Both the position numbers and the translations under genes were made by a program. Shown here one piece after another: positions 42,172-50,362 of a stretch of DNA of 59,422 nt (within the stretch, counting starts at the first letter, position 1; each line of letters starts with the position of its first letter). Source of the stretch: Pirellulaceae bacterium. GTDB taxonomy: Bacteria; Planctomycetota; Planctomycetia; Pirellulales; Pirellulaceae. Where the stretch lies: the NCBI GenBank assembly GCA_016784735.1, contig JADHUC010000016.1, positions 1-59,422 of the forward strand, in the 5' to 3' direction. A model generated the notes under the pieces. The model did no database searches and was not told the DNA's origin. It saw nothing but the letters and a program-made list of their open reading frames with translations.

Positions 42172-43755
42172 ATGCCCCGCCTCAATACCTTTTCGGCAAA
42201 CACCATTCTGGCAACTCTGGTGGTGATGTGTCCGATTGCTTGCGGTATCGGCACGAGGGAGACGGATCAAGACGCGGTGGATTCAGTTTCCGGAGGGAAT
42301 GTCGACCCCGGCCAAGCAGTGAGCGCAGCGGAGCTGAAGCAAAGGCTCGATACGTTAAAGGACGGAGAGCCAGTTACCGTAACGGGAACGATCGCAACCA
42401 TACACGTAGCCAATTTCAATTGGCGAACCGGCGAGGGTGTTGCCAGTCTAAATCTCCTTGCCCCCAGTCCGTTGGAACCGCAGGAGTTGGGCTACTTGGA
42501 CATCCATTGTGTCTTCGCATCGGCCGACGATCTCAAGGGACTGGTTGAAGAGCAATCGGTGGTGCTTACCGGAGTCGTCGATGTGGATCGGCGGTCAAGG
42601 AGCTTGCGGGGATGCCGGTTGGTGTCACGCGGCGACGTGCCCGAGTATGCCCCCAAAGCGGTTGACGTCGACAAGGTCGGCGCATCCGAAGGCGAAACGC
42701 CCGCCATGCCGGAAGGCGTGGGGATCAATCGGCTCGAGGGATTCATCGAATTTGAGAAAGCTGCCGTCGCCGAGGATGGAGCGGTACCGCAAGCTGCGGT
42801 CGACGCGGTCAAAGATGATCAACGATTCAACGCGGTGGTGACGCAGACTCCCATCACAAACGCAGCGTTGCAGCAGATCAATGCCGTCAGCGGCTTGAAG
42901 GAACTCCTGCTGATGGAGCAATCGGGCGACGAATCACTCGACTTCAGCCTCCTGGCCGAGCATCCCCGATTACGCCACATCGAAGTGCACGTCGATCAAT
43001 TCACGAATGATAATCTGAGCCAAATCGGTGGACTGAAATGTTGCGCTGCGCTCGTGATTAGTGGGGCATCTCTTTTCGACGGATGCGATCTCAGTGGGAC
43101 TACTGACGACGGGGTGCGAGGTCTCGCGCGGCTGAAGAGTCTCCGGTTCTTGACGCTAGAGGAAAAGCGGAAAGGAGAGCCAAGCCAAATCACCGATGAT
43201 GGCTTGACGGCACTGGGAGAACTTCCTCGGCTAACGGCGCTTGACCTCTGGTCGGAATCGTTCAACGGGGCCGGTTTGGCGGCGCTTTCCGCATGCCCGG
43301 ACTTGTGGTCGCTGCGGCTGTCAAAGTGTTCCGTGACGGCCGACGGTCTCGCTTCGTTGAAGGAACTGTCCTCCTTGATGGTTCTGAACCTGAGCGAGAC
43401 GGAAGTCGACTCCACCATCGGTCAAACAATTAGCCAGCTACCAAATCTCACAACGCTGGATCTGTCAAAAACCAAAGTCGACGATGAATTGGCTGCCAGT
43501 CTCGCTGGGCAGCCTGCTCTGGCTTCCCTCAATCTGCGCTACAATCCCGCTGTGACAGATAAGACGCTGAAAACGCTAGCCGAGAATCCTCCGCCGCATC
43601 TGCGGAACCTTCAACTGAGCGGCACACAAGTCACTGACGAAGGGGTTAAGCTACTGACGACGGTCAAGACACTCCGGTTCCTGTTGACCGGGAATACAAG
43701 TGACGCGGTCAAGGAATCGCTCCGGCAGGCCAACCCTGAACTCCAAATCTACTGA
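42172..43755 (+). CDS. Secreted OB-fold and leucine-rich-repeat protein
   Basis: 527 residues. The N-terminal hydrophobic stretch ATLVVMCPIACG could be a signal peptide; the cysteine is not in a standard lipobox. Residues ~40-150 look like a tRNA_anti-like OB-fold (ELKQRLDTLKDGEPVTVTGT, VVLTGVVDVDRRSRSLRGC). Residues ~215-520 are LRRs (TALDLWSESFNGAGLAAL, LMVLNLSETEVDSTIGQTI, LRNLQLSGTQVTDEGV). ACAGGAGAAA lies just before the ATG. It is a protein-binding extracytoplasmic protein with no catalytic motif. Confidence 0.8.
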   Translation: MPRLNTFSANTILATLVVMCPIACGIGTRETDQDAVDSVSGGNVDPGQAVSAAELKQRLDTLKDGEPVTVTGTIATIHVANFNWRTGEGVASLNLLAPSPLEPQELGYLDIHCVFASADDLKGLVEEQSVVLTGVVDVDRRSRSLRGCRLVSRGDVPEYAPKAVDVDKVGASEGETPAMPEGVGINRLEGFIEFEKAAVAEDGAVPQAAVDAVKDDQRFNAVVTQTPITNAALQQINAVSGLKELLLMEQSGDESLDFSLLAEHPRLRHIEVHVDQFTNDNLSQIGGLKCCAALVISGASLFDGCDLSGTTDDGVRGLARLKSLRFLTLEEKRKGEPSQITDDGLTALGELPRLTALDLWSESFNGAGLAALSACPDLWSLRLSKCSVTADGLASLKELSSLMVLNLSETEVDSTIGQTISQLPNLTTLDLSKTKVDDELAASLAGQPALASLNLRYNPAVTDKTLKTLAENPPPHLRNLQLSGTQVTDEGVKLLTTVKTLRFLLTGNTSDAVKESLRQANPELQIY

Positions 43756-44381
43756 CGCGACGGGGATAGCCTGACACCGCGCACCGGGCCGAAAACAGGG
43801 TCGTCGGTTTCCAGGCTCGTGGATCCGAACAGTGATTTCAACCTCTCGATGATCCCCATTTGATTCCTCTCGCAGCATCAATCGGGCGAGCCTGAGGAGA
43901 ATTCAAAACGTTCCGTCTCCGGGTTCCAGTGGAGGCGCCCTCGATTTCGCGAAAACCACTCTCGGACTGCCTGTCCATCGACAACAGTCCGACCGCATGT
44001 TTGGAGTCCCTCCGGCAGAGGAAGACATCGCGTCAGAATGGTCGAACCGGCTGCGACACAACAGCCAGTCGCCCGCCCCGGTTTAGTGTAAAGCGGGACC
44101 GAGAAAGGCGAACAGCGAACAACCAAAGGCGTCGTACGCCAGGTTTCGTACTGAAGCCTTGGCCACCACCACATAGGCTCCCACTTGTCGCAATCATCTC
44201 TTCATCATACCCGAGCCTAAGGCGAGCGGCAGATGAGAAGCTACCCGTGGGGCAAGCTTCCAGCTTGCCTTTTCGGACAAATTCACAAGCTGGAAGCTTA
44301 CGCCACGGTACGAAACCAAACGCCGCTCGCCCAACAAACATCGAGTAAGCGGCGGTTAATCTTGGGTGCCTGCAATCCGGC
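43756..44381. other. Gap with palindromic repeat and possible gene fragment
   Basis: About 625 bp. On the minus strand, 43878 to about 44080 reads GQAVREWFSRNRGRLHWNPE and TERFEFSSGSPD to a stop. This looks like the C-terminus of a larger lost protein, with no start. A palindromic element lies at 44246-44307. I see nothing else. Confidence 0.35.
44246..44307. repeat. Palindromic repeat element, 22-bp arms
   Basis: CGTGGGGCAAGCTTCCAGC onward (44246-44267) pairs with 44286-44307 (starting CAAGCTGGAAGCTT) with two mismatches around an 18-base loop. The outer CGTGGGGC matches the element at 29264, so both may belong to one family with different inner arms. Confidence 0.7.
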
Positions 44382-45122
44382 CTATGGGCTGTCTTTCTTT
44401 TCGGCGGTCACTGCCTCGTAGGCCGCTAAGCGATAGCGTCCTTCGGCCTGCTCGTAACTGGATGTCATCACGATAGTCGCTTGTCCCGCCTTTGTCGGAC
44501 GGAAGATGACAAGCGACATGCCAGAGCCGCCTTCGGCGTCGTCGTTTTTCGCGAAACCGCCGGGAAAATGCACGGCGAGGAAAGTATCGAAATCACTCGA
44601 TGCGCCCATCACCGCGTAGGTCTTTCCAGCTTCCACCTCCAGTGTGAACTTGTCGTACAGCTCACCTTGCTTGAGTAGAACTTCATCTCCTTCTTCCAGT
44701 TCGCCACGCTCCCCGAGAACCACCTTCAGCGCACGCGTCACGGCCGTAACTACGTAAGCTCCTTTATCGTCCTCGTAGGCGGTCGCCGCAATCTCCCATT
44801 CGCCAGTTTCCGGCACGCGAAACGTCAACCTCGACCCACCTCCCTCGATGTCGTCGTTGCTGTATTCCTGCCCGGACGGGCCAACGATGTAGAGGTAGGT
44901 ATCCATTTGAGCGTCTTCTGCCGGCTTCATGGTGATGGTCATCAATTGCCCGGCTTCGGCCCGGACCACGTAGTAATCCACAAGACCATCACTTTTCTTG
45001 TGAGTCTTGTCTCCTTCAGCGAGTTCCCCGCGGAATACCTGTTCCTCGGCGAACGCTGAGCAAACTGCGATCATCATCGTGCACAAGCTCACTCCGAGCG
45101 ACCAGCGGATGCTTGACTTCAT
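44382..45122 (-). CDS. Secreted protein with two PPC-like domains
   Basis: 246 residues. Signal peptide SLCTMMIAVCSAFAEE. Two related beta-jelly-roll units follow: YYVVRAEAGQLMTITMKPAE then DTYLYIVGPSGQEYSNDDIE, and FTLEVEAGKTYAVMGASSDF then TFLAVHFPGGFAKNDDAE. These match the bacterial pre-peptidase C-terminal (PPC) type, with NDD acidic turns. It has no enzyme domain, so it is probably a stand-alone binding protein. GGGAGAAG precedes the ATG. It is related in domain type to the protein at 50363-52543. Confidence 0.8.
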   Translation of the reverse strand: MKSSIRWSLGVSLCTMMIAVCSAFAEEQVFRGELAEGDKTHKKSDGLVDYYVVRAEAGQLMTITMKPAEDAQMDTYLYIVGPSGQEYSNDDIEGGGSRLTFRVPETGEWEIAATAYEDDKGAYVVTAVTRALKVVLGERGELEEGDEVLLKQGELYDKFTLEVEAGKTYAVMGASSDFDTFLAVHFPGGFAKNDDAEGGSGMSLVIFRPTKAGQATIVMTSSYEQAEGRYRLAAYEAVTAEKKDSP

Positions 45123-45377
45123 CGCGACTTCTCCCTCTTAGTTGGAACGGGAAACACAGTTCAGAACGGTTCGGCGGCCTTCCCCAAAATCTATCCGACG
45201 ATTGTACCAGCCGATAGGACGTGCGTCGATCCAGACGACGAGTTCAACGGGCGCCCACGGAAAGGCACTTGGAGCATTAGTTGCTTCGGTTACACTGATG
45301 GGCAGTTGAAACGATCGTCCAATTGGCCCGCAGGGTGGGTTGGACGCCATCGAGGATGGAGACGCCGGGGCTGGGGA

Positions 45378-45860
45378 ATGGCGTACGTGAAACGATTCGT
45401 CGAGGCCGTTGTCTTTGCTACCTGGCTAGTAGGGGCATCGGTGATATGTGGCGTGGTAGGTGTCTTGATCTTCCTACCCGTTTTTCCGGAGGATATCGGC
45501 AGAGCGATCGGAATGCTCGTCGGCGCAGCGTTTGGGCTGCCCGTCGCTTGGCACGGGACGCGTTTTCGTTGCCGGGGACGGCCCGCGTACCGATTCCGAT
45601 GGACTCACCTTATTCCATTCGTGTGGCTGTTTGATAGGGAGACGTACACGCGATCCTCGGCGGCCGGATGTGGGTTTTGCGCGGCTTCACTCTTTGCAGT
45701 CGGCGGTCTTTTGTGGTTTCTTTCGTGGATAGGCGCGCTGAAGGTGGCACCGGACGATTTGTCCGAGTCCGCCGGGGTGGCAGTCGGTGCTTGTTGGATT
45801 GCGCTGGTCGCAGCTCACGCCTTGCTGACCCGCGGCAAACTTGACGATGGCGACGGATAA
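45378..45860 (+). CDS. Polytopic membrane protein of unknown function
   Basis: 160 residues from ATG 45378. Four hydrophobic segments are visible: VVFATWLVGASVICGVVGVL, AIGMLVGAAFGLPVAW, CGFCAASLFAVGGLLWFLSW and VAVGACWIALVAAHALL. The loops are Arg-rich. There is no recognised family. It lies 51 bp upstream of the quinoprotein-like gene on the same strand. The ribosome site is weak, so the start could be 45306. Confidence 0.6.
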   Translation: MAYVKRFVEAVVFATWLVGASVICGVVGVLIFLPVFPEDIGRAIGMLVGAAFGLPVAWHGTRFRCRGRPAYRFRWTHLIPFVWLFDRETYTRSSAAGCGFCAASLFAVGGLLWFLSWIGALKVAPDDLSESAGVAVGACWIALVAAHALLTRGKLDDGDG

Positions 45861-45911
45861 CGGTATTCAACGCCCTGGTGTGGCGGTACGGTTAGTGAGT
45901 GGAGAGATACG

Positions 45912-47387
45912 ATGCAGAACCAAACGGACTGTTCGCTTAAGCACCCGGCCAGGAATTCCTCTGCAGAGGAGAAACCCGGATTTTCCGAAAAAGCCGGGTT
46001 TCTACCCGACGCCAAATGTTCAAAAACTCGTGACCGGGTGCTTATACAGATTCGCACGCTGCTGTCCGCGTGTGCCGTAGTCGTTCTCTTGGCGTCACCA
46101 GTCGCGGCGGCTGAGAGTGGCAGTGGCACCGGCACCGTCGTGAAACACAACTGGCCGCGGTGGCGCGGGCCTCTGGATACTGGCGTTGCGCCGGACGCGG
46201 ACCCGCCGGTCGAATGGAGCGAGAGCAAGAACATCCGCTGGAAGATTGCATTGCCGGGCCTTGGGCACTCGACGCCGATCGTTTGGGACGATCGCATCTT
46301 CATCACCGCAGCCGTACCCTACGGCGACGCCTTGAAGCCTCGATACAGCAACGCCCCCGGGGCGCACGATAATCGGCCGATCACGCATCGCCAGGAGTTT
46401 GTGGTCCTGGCCGTCAGCCGCCGACATGGGAAAATCCTCTGGCAACGTACCGTACGCAAAGAACTTCCACACGAGGGTGCCCATTACACCGGAAGCCTCG
46501 CGTCCAATTCACCGGTGACCGATGGCGAGCATCTGTTTGCCCTCTTCGGCTCATACGGGCTCTATTGCCTTAACTTGGACGGCGAGTTCGAGTGGGAGAA
46601 AGACCTTGGCAAGATGCAGGTCAAACACGGGCACGGCGAGGGCACTTCGCCAACGTTGTACAGCGAGACGCTGATCATCAACTGGGATCATGAAGGGCAG
46701 TCGTTCGTGGCGGCGTTGGACAAACGAACCGGCAAAGAACGCTGGAAAGTTGCCCGTGAAGAGGTCACGTCGTGGGCGACGCCGATCGCGGTCGAGGTGG
46801 GCGGCAAGCCACAGTTGATTGTTAGCGGCACGGATCGGGTGCGCGGGTACGACCTGGCCACAGGGAATATCATCTGGGAATGCGGCGGTCTATCGGCGAA
46901 CATCGTCGCCTCGCCTGTGGCGGCGGAAGGAATGGTGTACGCTGCCAGTAGCTATGACAAGCAGGCCATGCTGGCTATACGGCTGGACGGCGCTAAAGGC
47001 GACATCACCGGCACGGAGCAAGTTGCGTGGAGTCGCATACGACGCACGCCCTACGTGCCCTCGCCTTTGCTCTACGGAGACTCTCTGTATTTCCTTCGCC
47101 ACTACCAGGGGATCCTCTCACGCGTGGATGCAAAGACCGGCGAGGAGCGGCTCGACCCATTTCGGCTCGGCGGTATCCGTAACGTGTACAGTTCGCCGGT
47201 CGGCGCGGCCAACCGCGTGTACATTATCGACCGCGACGGCGCAACCATGGTGATTAGCCACGAGCCCACTCCCCGGATACTGGCACTAAACCGGCTGAAT
47301 GACACCTTCAGCGCCTCGGCCGCGATCGTCGGCCGCGAAATGGTCCTTCGCGGGCAGCGCTATCTCTATTGCATCGCGGGGGAATGA
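45912..47387 (+). CDS. Secreted PQQ-like beta-propeller (BamB-like) protein
   Basis: 491 residues from ATG 45912, which has GGAGAG 6 bases upstream. The signal-peptide-like stretch LLSACAVVVLLASPVAAAE is at residues ~49-68, not at the start. Residues 9-44 are encoded by a palindromic repeat. The mature part is a PQQ-type propeller: WPRWRGPLDTGVAPDADPPV, TPIVWDDRIFITAAVPYGDA, VAALDKRTGKERWKVAREE and VRGYDLATGNIIWECGG. The WPxWRGP opening is typical of planctomycete quinoprotein-like proteins. A GTG at 46038 would start directly before the signal peptide but lacks a ribosome site. Cofactor binding is not certain. Confidence 0.85.
   Translation: MQNQTDCSLKHPARNSSAEEKPGFSEKAGFLPDAKCSKTRDRVLIQIRTLLSACAVVVLLASPVAAAESGSGTGTVVKHNWPRWRGPLDTGVAPDADPPVEWSESKNIRWKIALPGLGHSTPIVWDDRIFITAAVPYGDALKPRYSNAPGAHDNRPITHRQEFVVLAVSRRHGKILWQRTVRKELPHEGAHYTGSLASNSPVTDGEHLFALFGSYGLYCLNLDGEFEWEKDLGKMQVKHGHGEGTSPTLYSETLIINWDHEGQSFVAALDKRTGKERWKVAREEVTSWATPIAVEVGGKPQLIVSGTDRVRGYDLATGNIIWECGGLSANIVASPVAAEGMVYAASSYDKQAMLAIRLDGAKGDITGTEQVAWSRIRRTPYVPSPLLYGDSLYFLRHYQGILSRVDAKTGEERLDPFRLGGIRNVYSSPVGAANRVYIIDRDGATMVISHEPTPRILALNRLNDTFSASAAIVGREMVLRGQRYLYCIAGE
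45938..46044. repeat. Compound palindromic repeat inside a gene start
   Basis: Outer arms TAAGCACCCGGCCA (45938-45951) and TGACCGGGTGCTTA (46031-46044) pair with one mismatch. Nested inside are the palindromes AGGAATTCCT (45951-45960) and CCTCTGCAGAGG (45958-45969), and the pair AGAAACCCGG (45970-45979) / CCGGGTTTCT (45994-46003). The whole 107 bp is read through in the coding frame of the PQQ-like protein. Confidence 0.7.
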
Positions 47388-47557
47388 GCTGGTTCGCGCC
47401 AGATTTCGGCGGCAACGGACGACGCCCAATTCGCCGCACGGCACCATCTTTCGTTTTGTCGTGCCCATTGCCCAATGCGAGATGGTCAGTGAACTGAGGC
47501 GGCGAGCGCCGAATTCACGTTCCCCTTCAGAGCGTCAAGAAACCGACAGAAAAACTC

Positions 47558-47586
47558 TTGACCCGACAAAACTACCTTGGTAGTAT
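47558..47586 (+). promoter_or_regulatory. Sigma-70 promoter with BlaI-type operator
   Basis: TTGACC (47558-47563) and TAGTAT (47581-47586) are separated by 17 bp. The palindrome ACTACCTTGGTAGT (47571-47584) overlaps the spacer and the -10 box. BlaI/MecI repressors bind ACTACN-type palindromes in exactly this position, so the operator probably mediates self-repression of the following pair. Confidence 0.7.
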
Positions 47587-47634
47587 TACCGAAGTAGTTG
47601 ATATTCGCATGGAGCCAAGAGGGCAAGACTTTCC

Positions 47635-48027
47635 ATGGCACACACATCACAACGACGAACTTATCGGCTGGGTGATCTTCAGTTGAAGATCATGCGTGTC
47701 CTTTGGGAATTGGAGCGGGCTAGCGTGGCCGACGTGCATGCGCATCTGGCGGCCGACCGATTGGCGTACACGACCGTGGCTACGATGCTGCGAAAGATGG
47801 ACGACCGCGGCCTCGTACGGCATGATGAAGAGGAACGCCGGTTCATCTACGAGGCGTGCGTTTCCGAATCCGAGGTCAGACGCAGCTCGGCCGAAGATTT
47901 TCTTGATCGTGTGTGCGACGGTAGTTTGGCAAGTGCCGTGAACCATTTGCTGGAAACACGGGACGTCAGCCGTGAAGAGTTGGCCGAATTGCAGCGTTTG
48001 ATTAAACAACATGGTCGAGGCCAATGA
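47635..48027 (+). CDS. BlaI/MecI/CopY-family repressor
   Basis: 130 residues. The winged helix spans residues ~8-80 (LGDLQLKIMRVLWELERASV then YTTVATMLRKMDDRGLVRHD, EERRFIYEACVS). The C-terminal helices dimerise. In this family a membrane M56 protease partner inactivates the repressor by cleavage after a signal. The next gene encodes such a partner and overlaps by ATGA (48024-48027). A promoter and operator lie 50-77 bp upstream. No beta-lactamase is nearby, so the target is probably the pair itself or a remote gene. Confidence 0.92.
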   Translation: MAHTSQRRTYRLGDLQLKIMRVLWELERASVADVHAHLAADRLAYTTVATMLRKMDDRGLVRHDEEERRFIYEACVSESEVRRSSAEDFLDRVCDGSLASAVNHLLETRDVSREELAELQRLIKQHGRGQ

Positions 48028-50270
48028 ACATGCAATCTCTGTACTCGCCCTGGATCGAATTGACGGTCGCGCTGACCGTGGGGGCCGTGTTGGTTGTGGG
48101 CGTTGCCGTCGTCGTCGACCGGCAGGTCCGTTCCGCCGTTTGGCGGCGGACACTCTGGCAGGCAGCCGCGCTGTCTTTGTGGCTGGTCCTCTTGGTCGAG
48201 TTGTCGGGAGTGAACCACGGCCTCGGCCGGTTCATGATGTCCGGCGTGACCGCTTGGAGAGCGTTAGAGGTGGAAGCCCCAGTAGGTCCCGCCTGCCGGG
48301 CGGGACCTGGAAGTGCCCCAAGCCTGGCTCCTGGCCCAGGTCCCGTCCGGCAGCCGGGACCTACAGAAGACCCGCGAAACAGTATCGATGTGCAAGCTGA
48401 CGTTGCGGATTCGGCACGCGCGTATCAAGGCTTCGGCGACCAGATGTTGGACGAGGGATCAATGCTGACGCCCTCGCTTCCGATTGCGTGGCTGGACCCG
48501 GTGCCATTGTCATCGCCGTCACCGGTCGACACGGCGTTCGCGAGCGAAAGCCAGTCGTCACGAGCCAATGAATCGCCGGCGCTATCGACGTCGGCGCGTC
48601 AACCACAGAACAAGCCCCTTTCCGATCGTGTCGCCTTTTGGCCCGCGGTGGTTTGGGGATTCGGATGTTTGTTTGCCTTGTCGTTCGTCGTGGCCGGCCG
48701 AGTCTCGCTGTTCCGGTTCGGCCGTCGAATTCGCACGCTGGACGATGTCGTGTTACGGCGGAGGATTGACCGGCTGGCCGGACGGATCGGTCTGCGGTCG
48801 ACCGTCCGCTTGATGGAATCCCAGCAGGTGGCCACGCCTGTTGCCTTCGGAACATTCTCGCCAACGCTGGTTCTGCCACCCGGATTCACAGACGACTTCG
48901 ACACAACAGCGCAAGAGGCCATGCTGGCGCACGAGTTGGCTCACCTGGCGGCGCGGGACTCGGCGTGGCAACTGCTGGCCAGATTGCTTTGTGCCGCACT
49001 TTGGTGGCATCCGGCGGCGTGGCTGTTGCGGCGGCGGCTTCAGATCGCCAGCGAGGCGGCAGCCGACGAGGCAAGTCTACTGGTTCCCGACGGTCCTCGG
49101 CGTTTGGCCGATTGCCTGGTCGAGATGGGCCGAAGGTTGGCCCGTCCGCGCCCGGCCGCTTGGCTGCAGGTCACGGGCGGCGGATACCGCTCGGATTTGG
49201 GCAAACGCGTGGTCCGTCTGCTTGGATTGGAAGGCACCGCCTGGCCAACGCCACGACGTTGGCGTACAGGCATCGCGAAATGTGCCATTGTATTGTTGTT
49301 GATCGTAACCGTTGTATGTTGCACCGCCTGGGCTCGGCCTCAGGTTACATCGAGAGAAGGAGAGACGACGATGACGTTGTTGAAGTCAGGTTGGTCCCGA
49401 TCGTTGGTATCGGTCGCCTTAGTGACAGTATGGGGATCGGTGTCCAGTGATGCCACGGCCGGTCCGCCGCAATCGGATCCTGCGATAACAGACACCGACA
49501 TGGTGGTGGCCTTGTTAGCCGAGGACGATGAGAGAGAGGAGCACGAGGTCCGCCGTGAACGGGAAGAACGCGAGGTCCGCCGAGAGCGAGAGCGGGAGGA
49601 ACGAGAGCGCGAAGCGAGAGAAAGGGAACGCCGCGAGCGCGAAGCCATGAAAGGGGAGCACCGCGAGCGCGGACAAGAAGAACGCGAGCGGGCACATCAT
49701 GAAAGAGAGATGGATCGCGAGCGCGCCGTGGACAACATGATGCGGGAGCGGGCAGAGATCATCGAGCGGGCCCACCATCTGGAACGGGAAATGGCCGAGT
49801 TGCCCGCCGATGCGGACAAGAGAGCAGCCGAGATCCGCACACAGCTTCGCGAGATCGAGGAAGCCGTCCGCCGGATCGATGCCGAGGTCAGGGAAATCAA
49901 GGGCGAGCCTCCCCGGCGAGAAGGGCCGCCGCAGGAACGCGGTCCCAGAGAGGAAATGGAACGTCGGCTGCATCACTTGCGAGTAGCGATCGACAACTTG
50001 AAGGCTGCGGGAATGCACGACGCAGCCGAGCACCTGATGAAGGAAGGTGAGCGGCTGGCCCGCGAGTTGGGCGAGGGCGAGCACCATCCTCCGCGCGATC
50101 ACCATCCTGAGCATCCGAGGCCCGAGGAACGACCCGAAGGGCCGCCCCACCCGGAGCAGTTCGAACGAGCCATCCATGAAATGCACCAGCAGATGGACCA
50201 GATGCGTCGCGAAATGGCCGAAATGAAGCAAGCCATCAAAATGCTGATCGAGCGGGAGCACCACGAGTAG
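48024..50270 (+). CDS. M56 (BlaR1-like) membrane metalloprotease fused to an Arg/Glu-rich coiled coil
   Basis: 748 residues. N-terminal membrane segments (LTVALTVGAVLVVGVAVVV, LWQAAALSLWLVLLVELSG) and a third before the catalytic domain. Zinc site HELAH at residues 303-307, with SEAAADEASLL downstream as in BlaR1-type M56 proteases. It should cleave the co-encoded repressor. After a last hydrophobic segment the protein continues into about 300 residues very rich in Arg and Glu (EREEREVRREREREE type) and a His/Pro-rich stretch, with no penicillin-binding domain. An internal ATG at 49371 has a strong AAGGAGAG site and is followed by a signal peptide, so the tail may also be made separately. A palindromic repeat at 48282-48364 encodes a Pro-rich linker. 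Confidence 0.85.
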   Translation: MNMQSLYSPWIELTVALTVGAVLVVGVAVVVDRQVRSAVWRRTLWQAAALSLWLVLLVELSGVNHGLGRFMMSGVTAWRALEVEAPVGPACRAGPGSAPSLAPGPGPVRQPGPTEDPRNSIDVQADVADSARAYQGFGDQMLDEGSMLTPSLPIAWLDPVPLSSPSPVDTAFASESQSSRANESPALSTSARQPQNKPLSDRVAFWPAVVWGFGCLFALSFVVAGRVSLFRFGRRIRTLDDVVLRRRIDRLAGRIGLRSTVRLMESQQVATPVAFGTFSPTLVLPPGFTDDFDTTAQEAMLAHELAHLAARDSAWQLLARLLCAALWWHPAAWLLRRRLQIASEAAADEASLLVPDGPRRLADCLVEMGRRLARPRPAAWLQVTGGGYRSDLGKRVVRLLGLEGTAWPTPRRWRTGIAKCAIVLLLIVTVVCCTAWARPQVTSREGETTMTLLKSGWSRSLVSVALVTVWGSVSSDATAGPPQSDPAITDTDMVVALLAEDDEREEHEVRREREEREVRREREREEREREARERERREREAMKGEHRERGQEERERAHHEREMDRERAVDNMMRERAEIIERAHHLEREMAELPADADKRAAEIRTQLREIEEAVRRIDAEVREIKGEPPRREGPPQERGPREEMERRLHHLRVAIDNLKAAGMHDAAEHLMKEGERLARELGEGEHHPPRDHHPEHPRPEERPEGPPHPEQFERAIHEMHQQMDQMRREMAEMKQAIKMLIEREHHE
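48282..48364. repeat. GTAGGTCCC-type palindromic repeat inside coding sequence
   Basis: GTAGGTCCC (48282-48290) and GGGACCTAC (48356-48364) are perfect terminal arms. Inside are GGTCCCGCC/GGCGGGACC-type arms. The 83 bp are read in frame as a Gly/Pro/Ala-rich linker of the M56 protease. Related to 3765-3871. Confidence 0.7.
49371..50270 (+). CDS. Possible separately translated exported coiled-coil protein
   Basis: An in-frame ATG at 49371 inside the M56 gene is preceded by AAGGAGAGACGACG, a better ribosome site than that of the full gene. It opens with MTLLKSGWSRSLVSVALVTV and continues to a likely signal cleavage (SDATAGPP). It would give 299 residues, mostly Arg/Glu coiled coil with a His/Pro-rich region. 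Two genes may have fused in frame here, or two products may be made. The full-length frame is open, so the sequence alone cannot decide. Confidence 0.5.
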   Translation: MTLLKSGWSRSLVSVALVTVWGSVSSDATAGPPQSDPAITDTDMVVALLAEDDEREEHEVRREREEREVRREREREEREREARERERREREAMKGEHRERGQEERERAHHEREMDRERAVDNMMRERAEIIERAHHLEREMAELPADADKRAAEIRTQLREIEEAVRRIDAEVREIKGEPPRREGPPQERGPREEMERRLHHLRVAIDNLKAAGMHDAAEHLMKEGERLARELGEGEHHPPRDHHPEHPRPEERPEGPPHPEQFERAIHEMHQQMDQMRREMAEMKQAIKMLIEREHHE

Positions 50271-50323
50271 CAGTGGCGAATCGAGACGCTGATCGCGAGC
50301 ATTAGCTGCTCGTGGAGTTGATC

Positions 50324-50355
50324 AAGGCCGGGCGGGCAACCGCCCGGCCTTTTTG
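50324..50355 (+). terminator. Intrinsic terminator
   Basis: AAGGCCGGGCGG (50324-50335), loop GCAA, CCGCCCGGCCTT (50340-50351), then TTTT. This is a perfect 12-bp GC-rich stem with a T run, 54 bp after the M56 gene. It lies between convergent genes and could work in both directions. Confidence 0.9.
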
Positions 50356-50362
50356 TTGGCTC

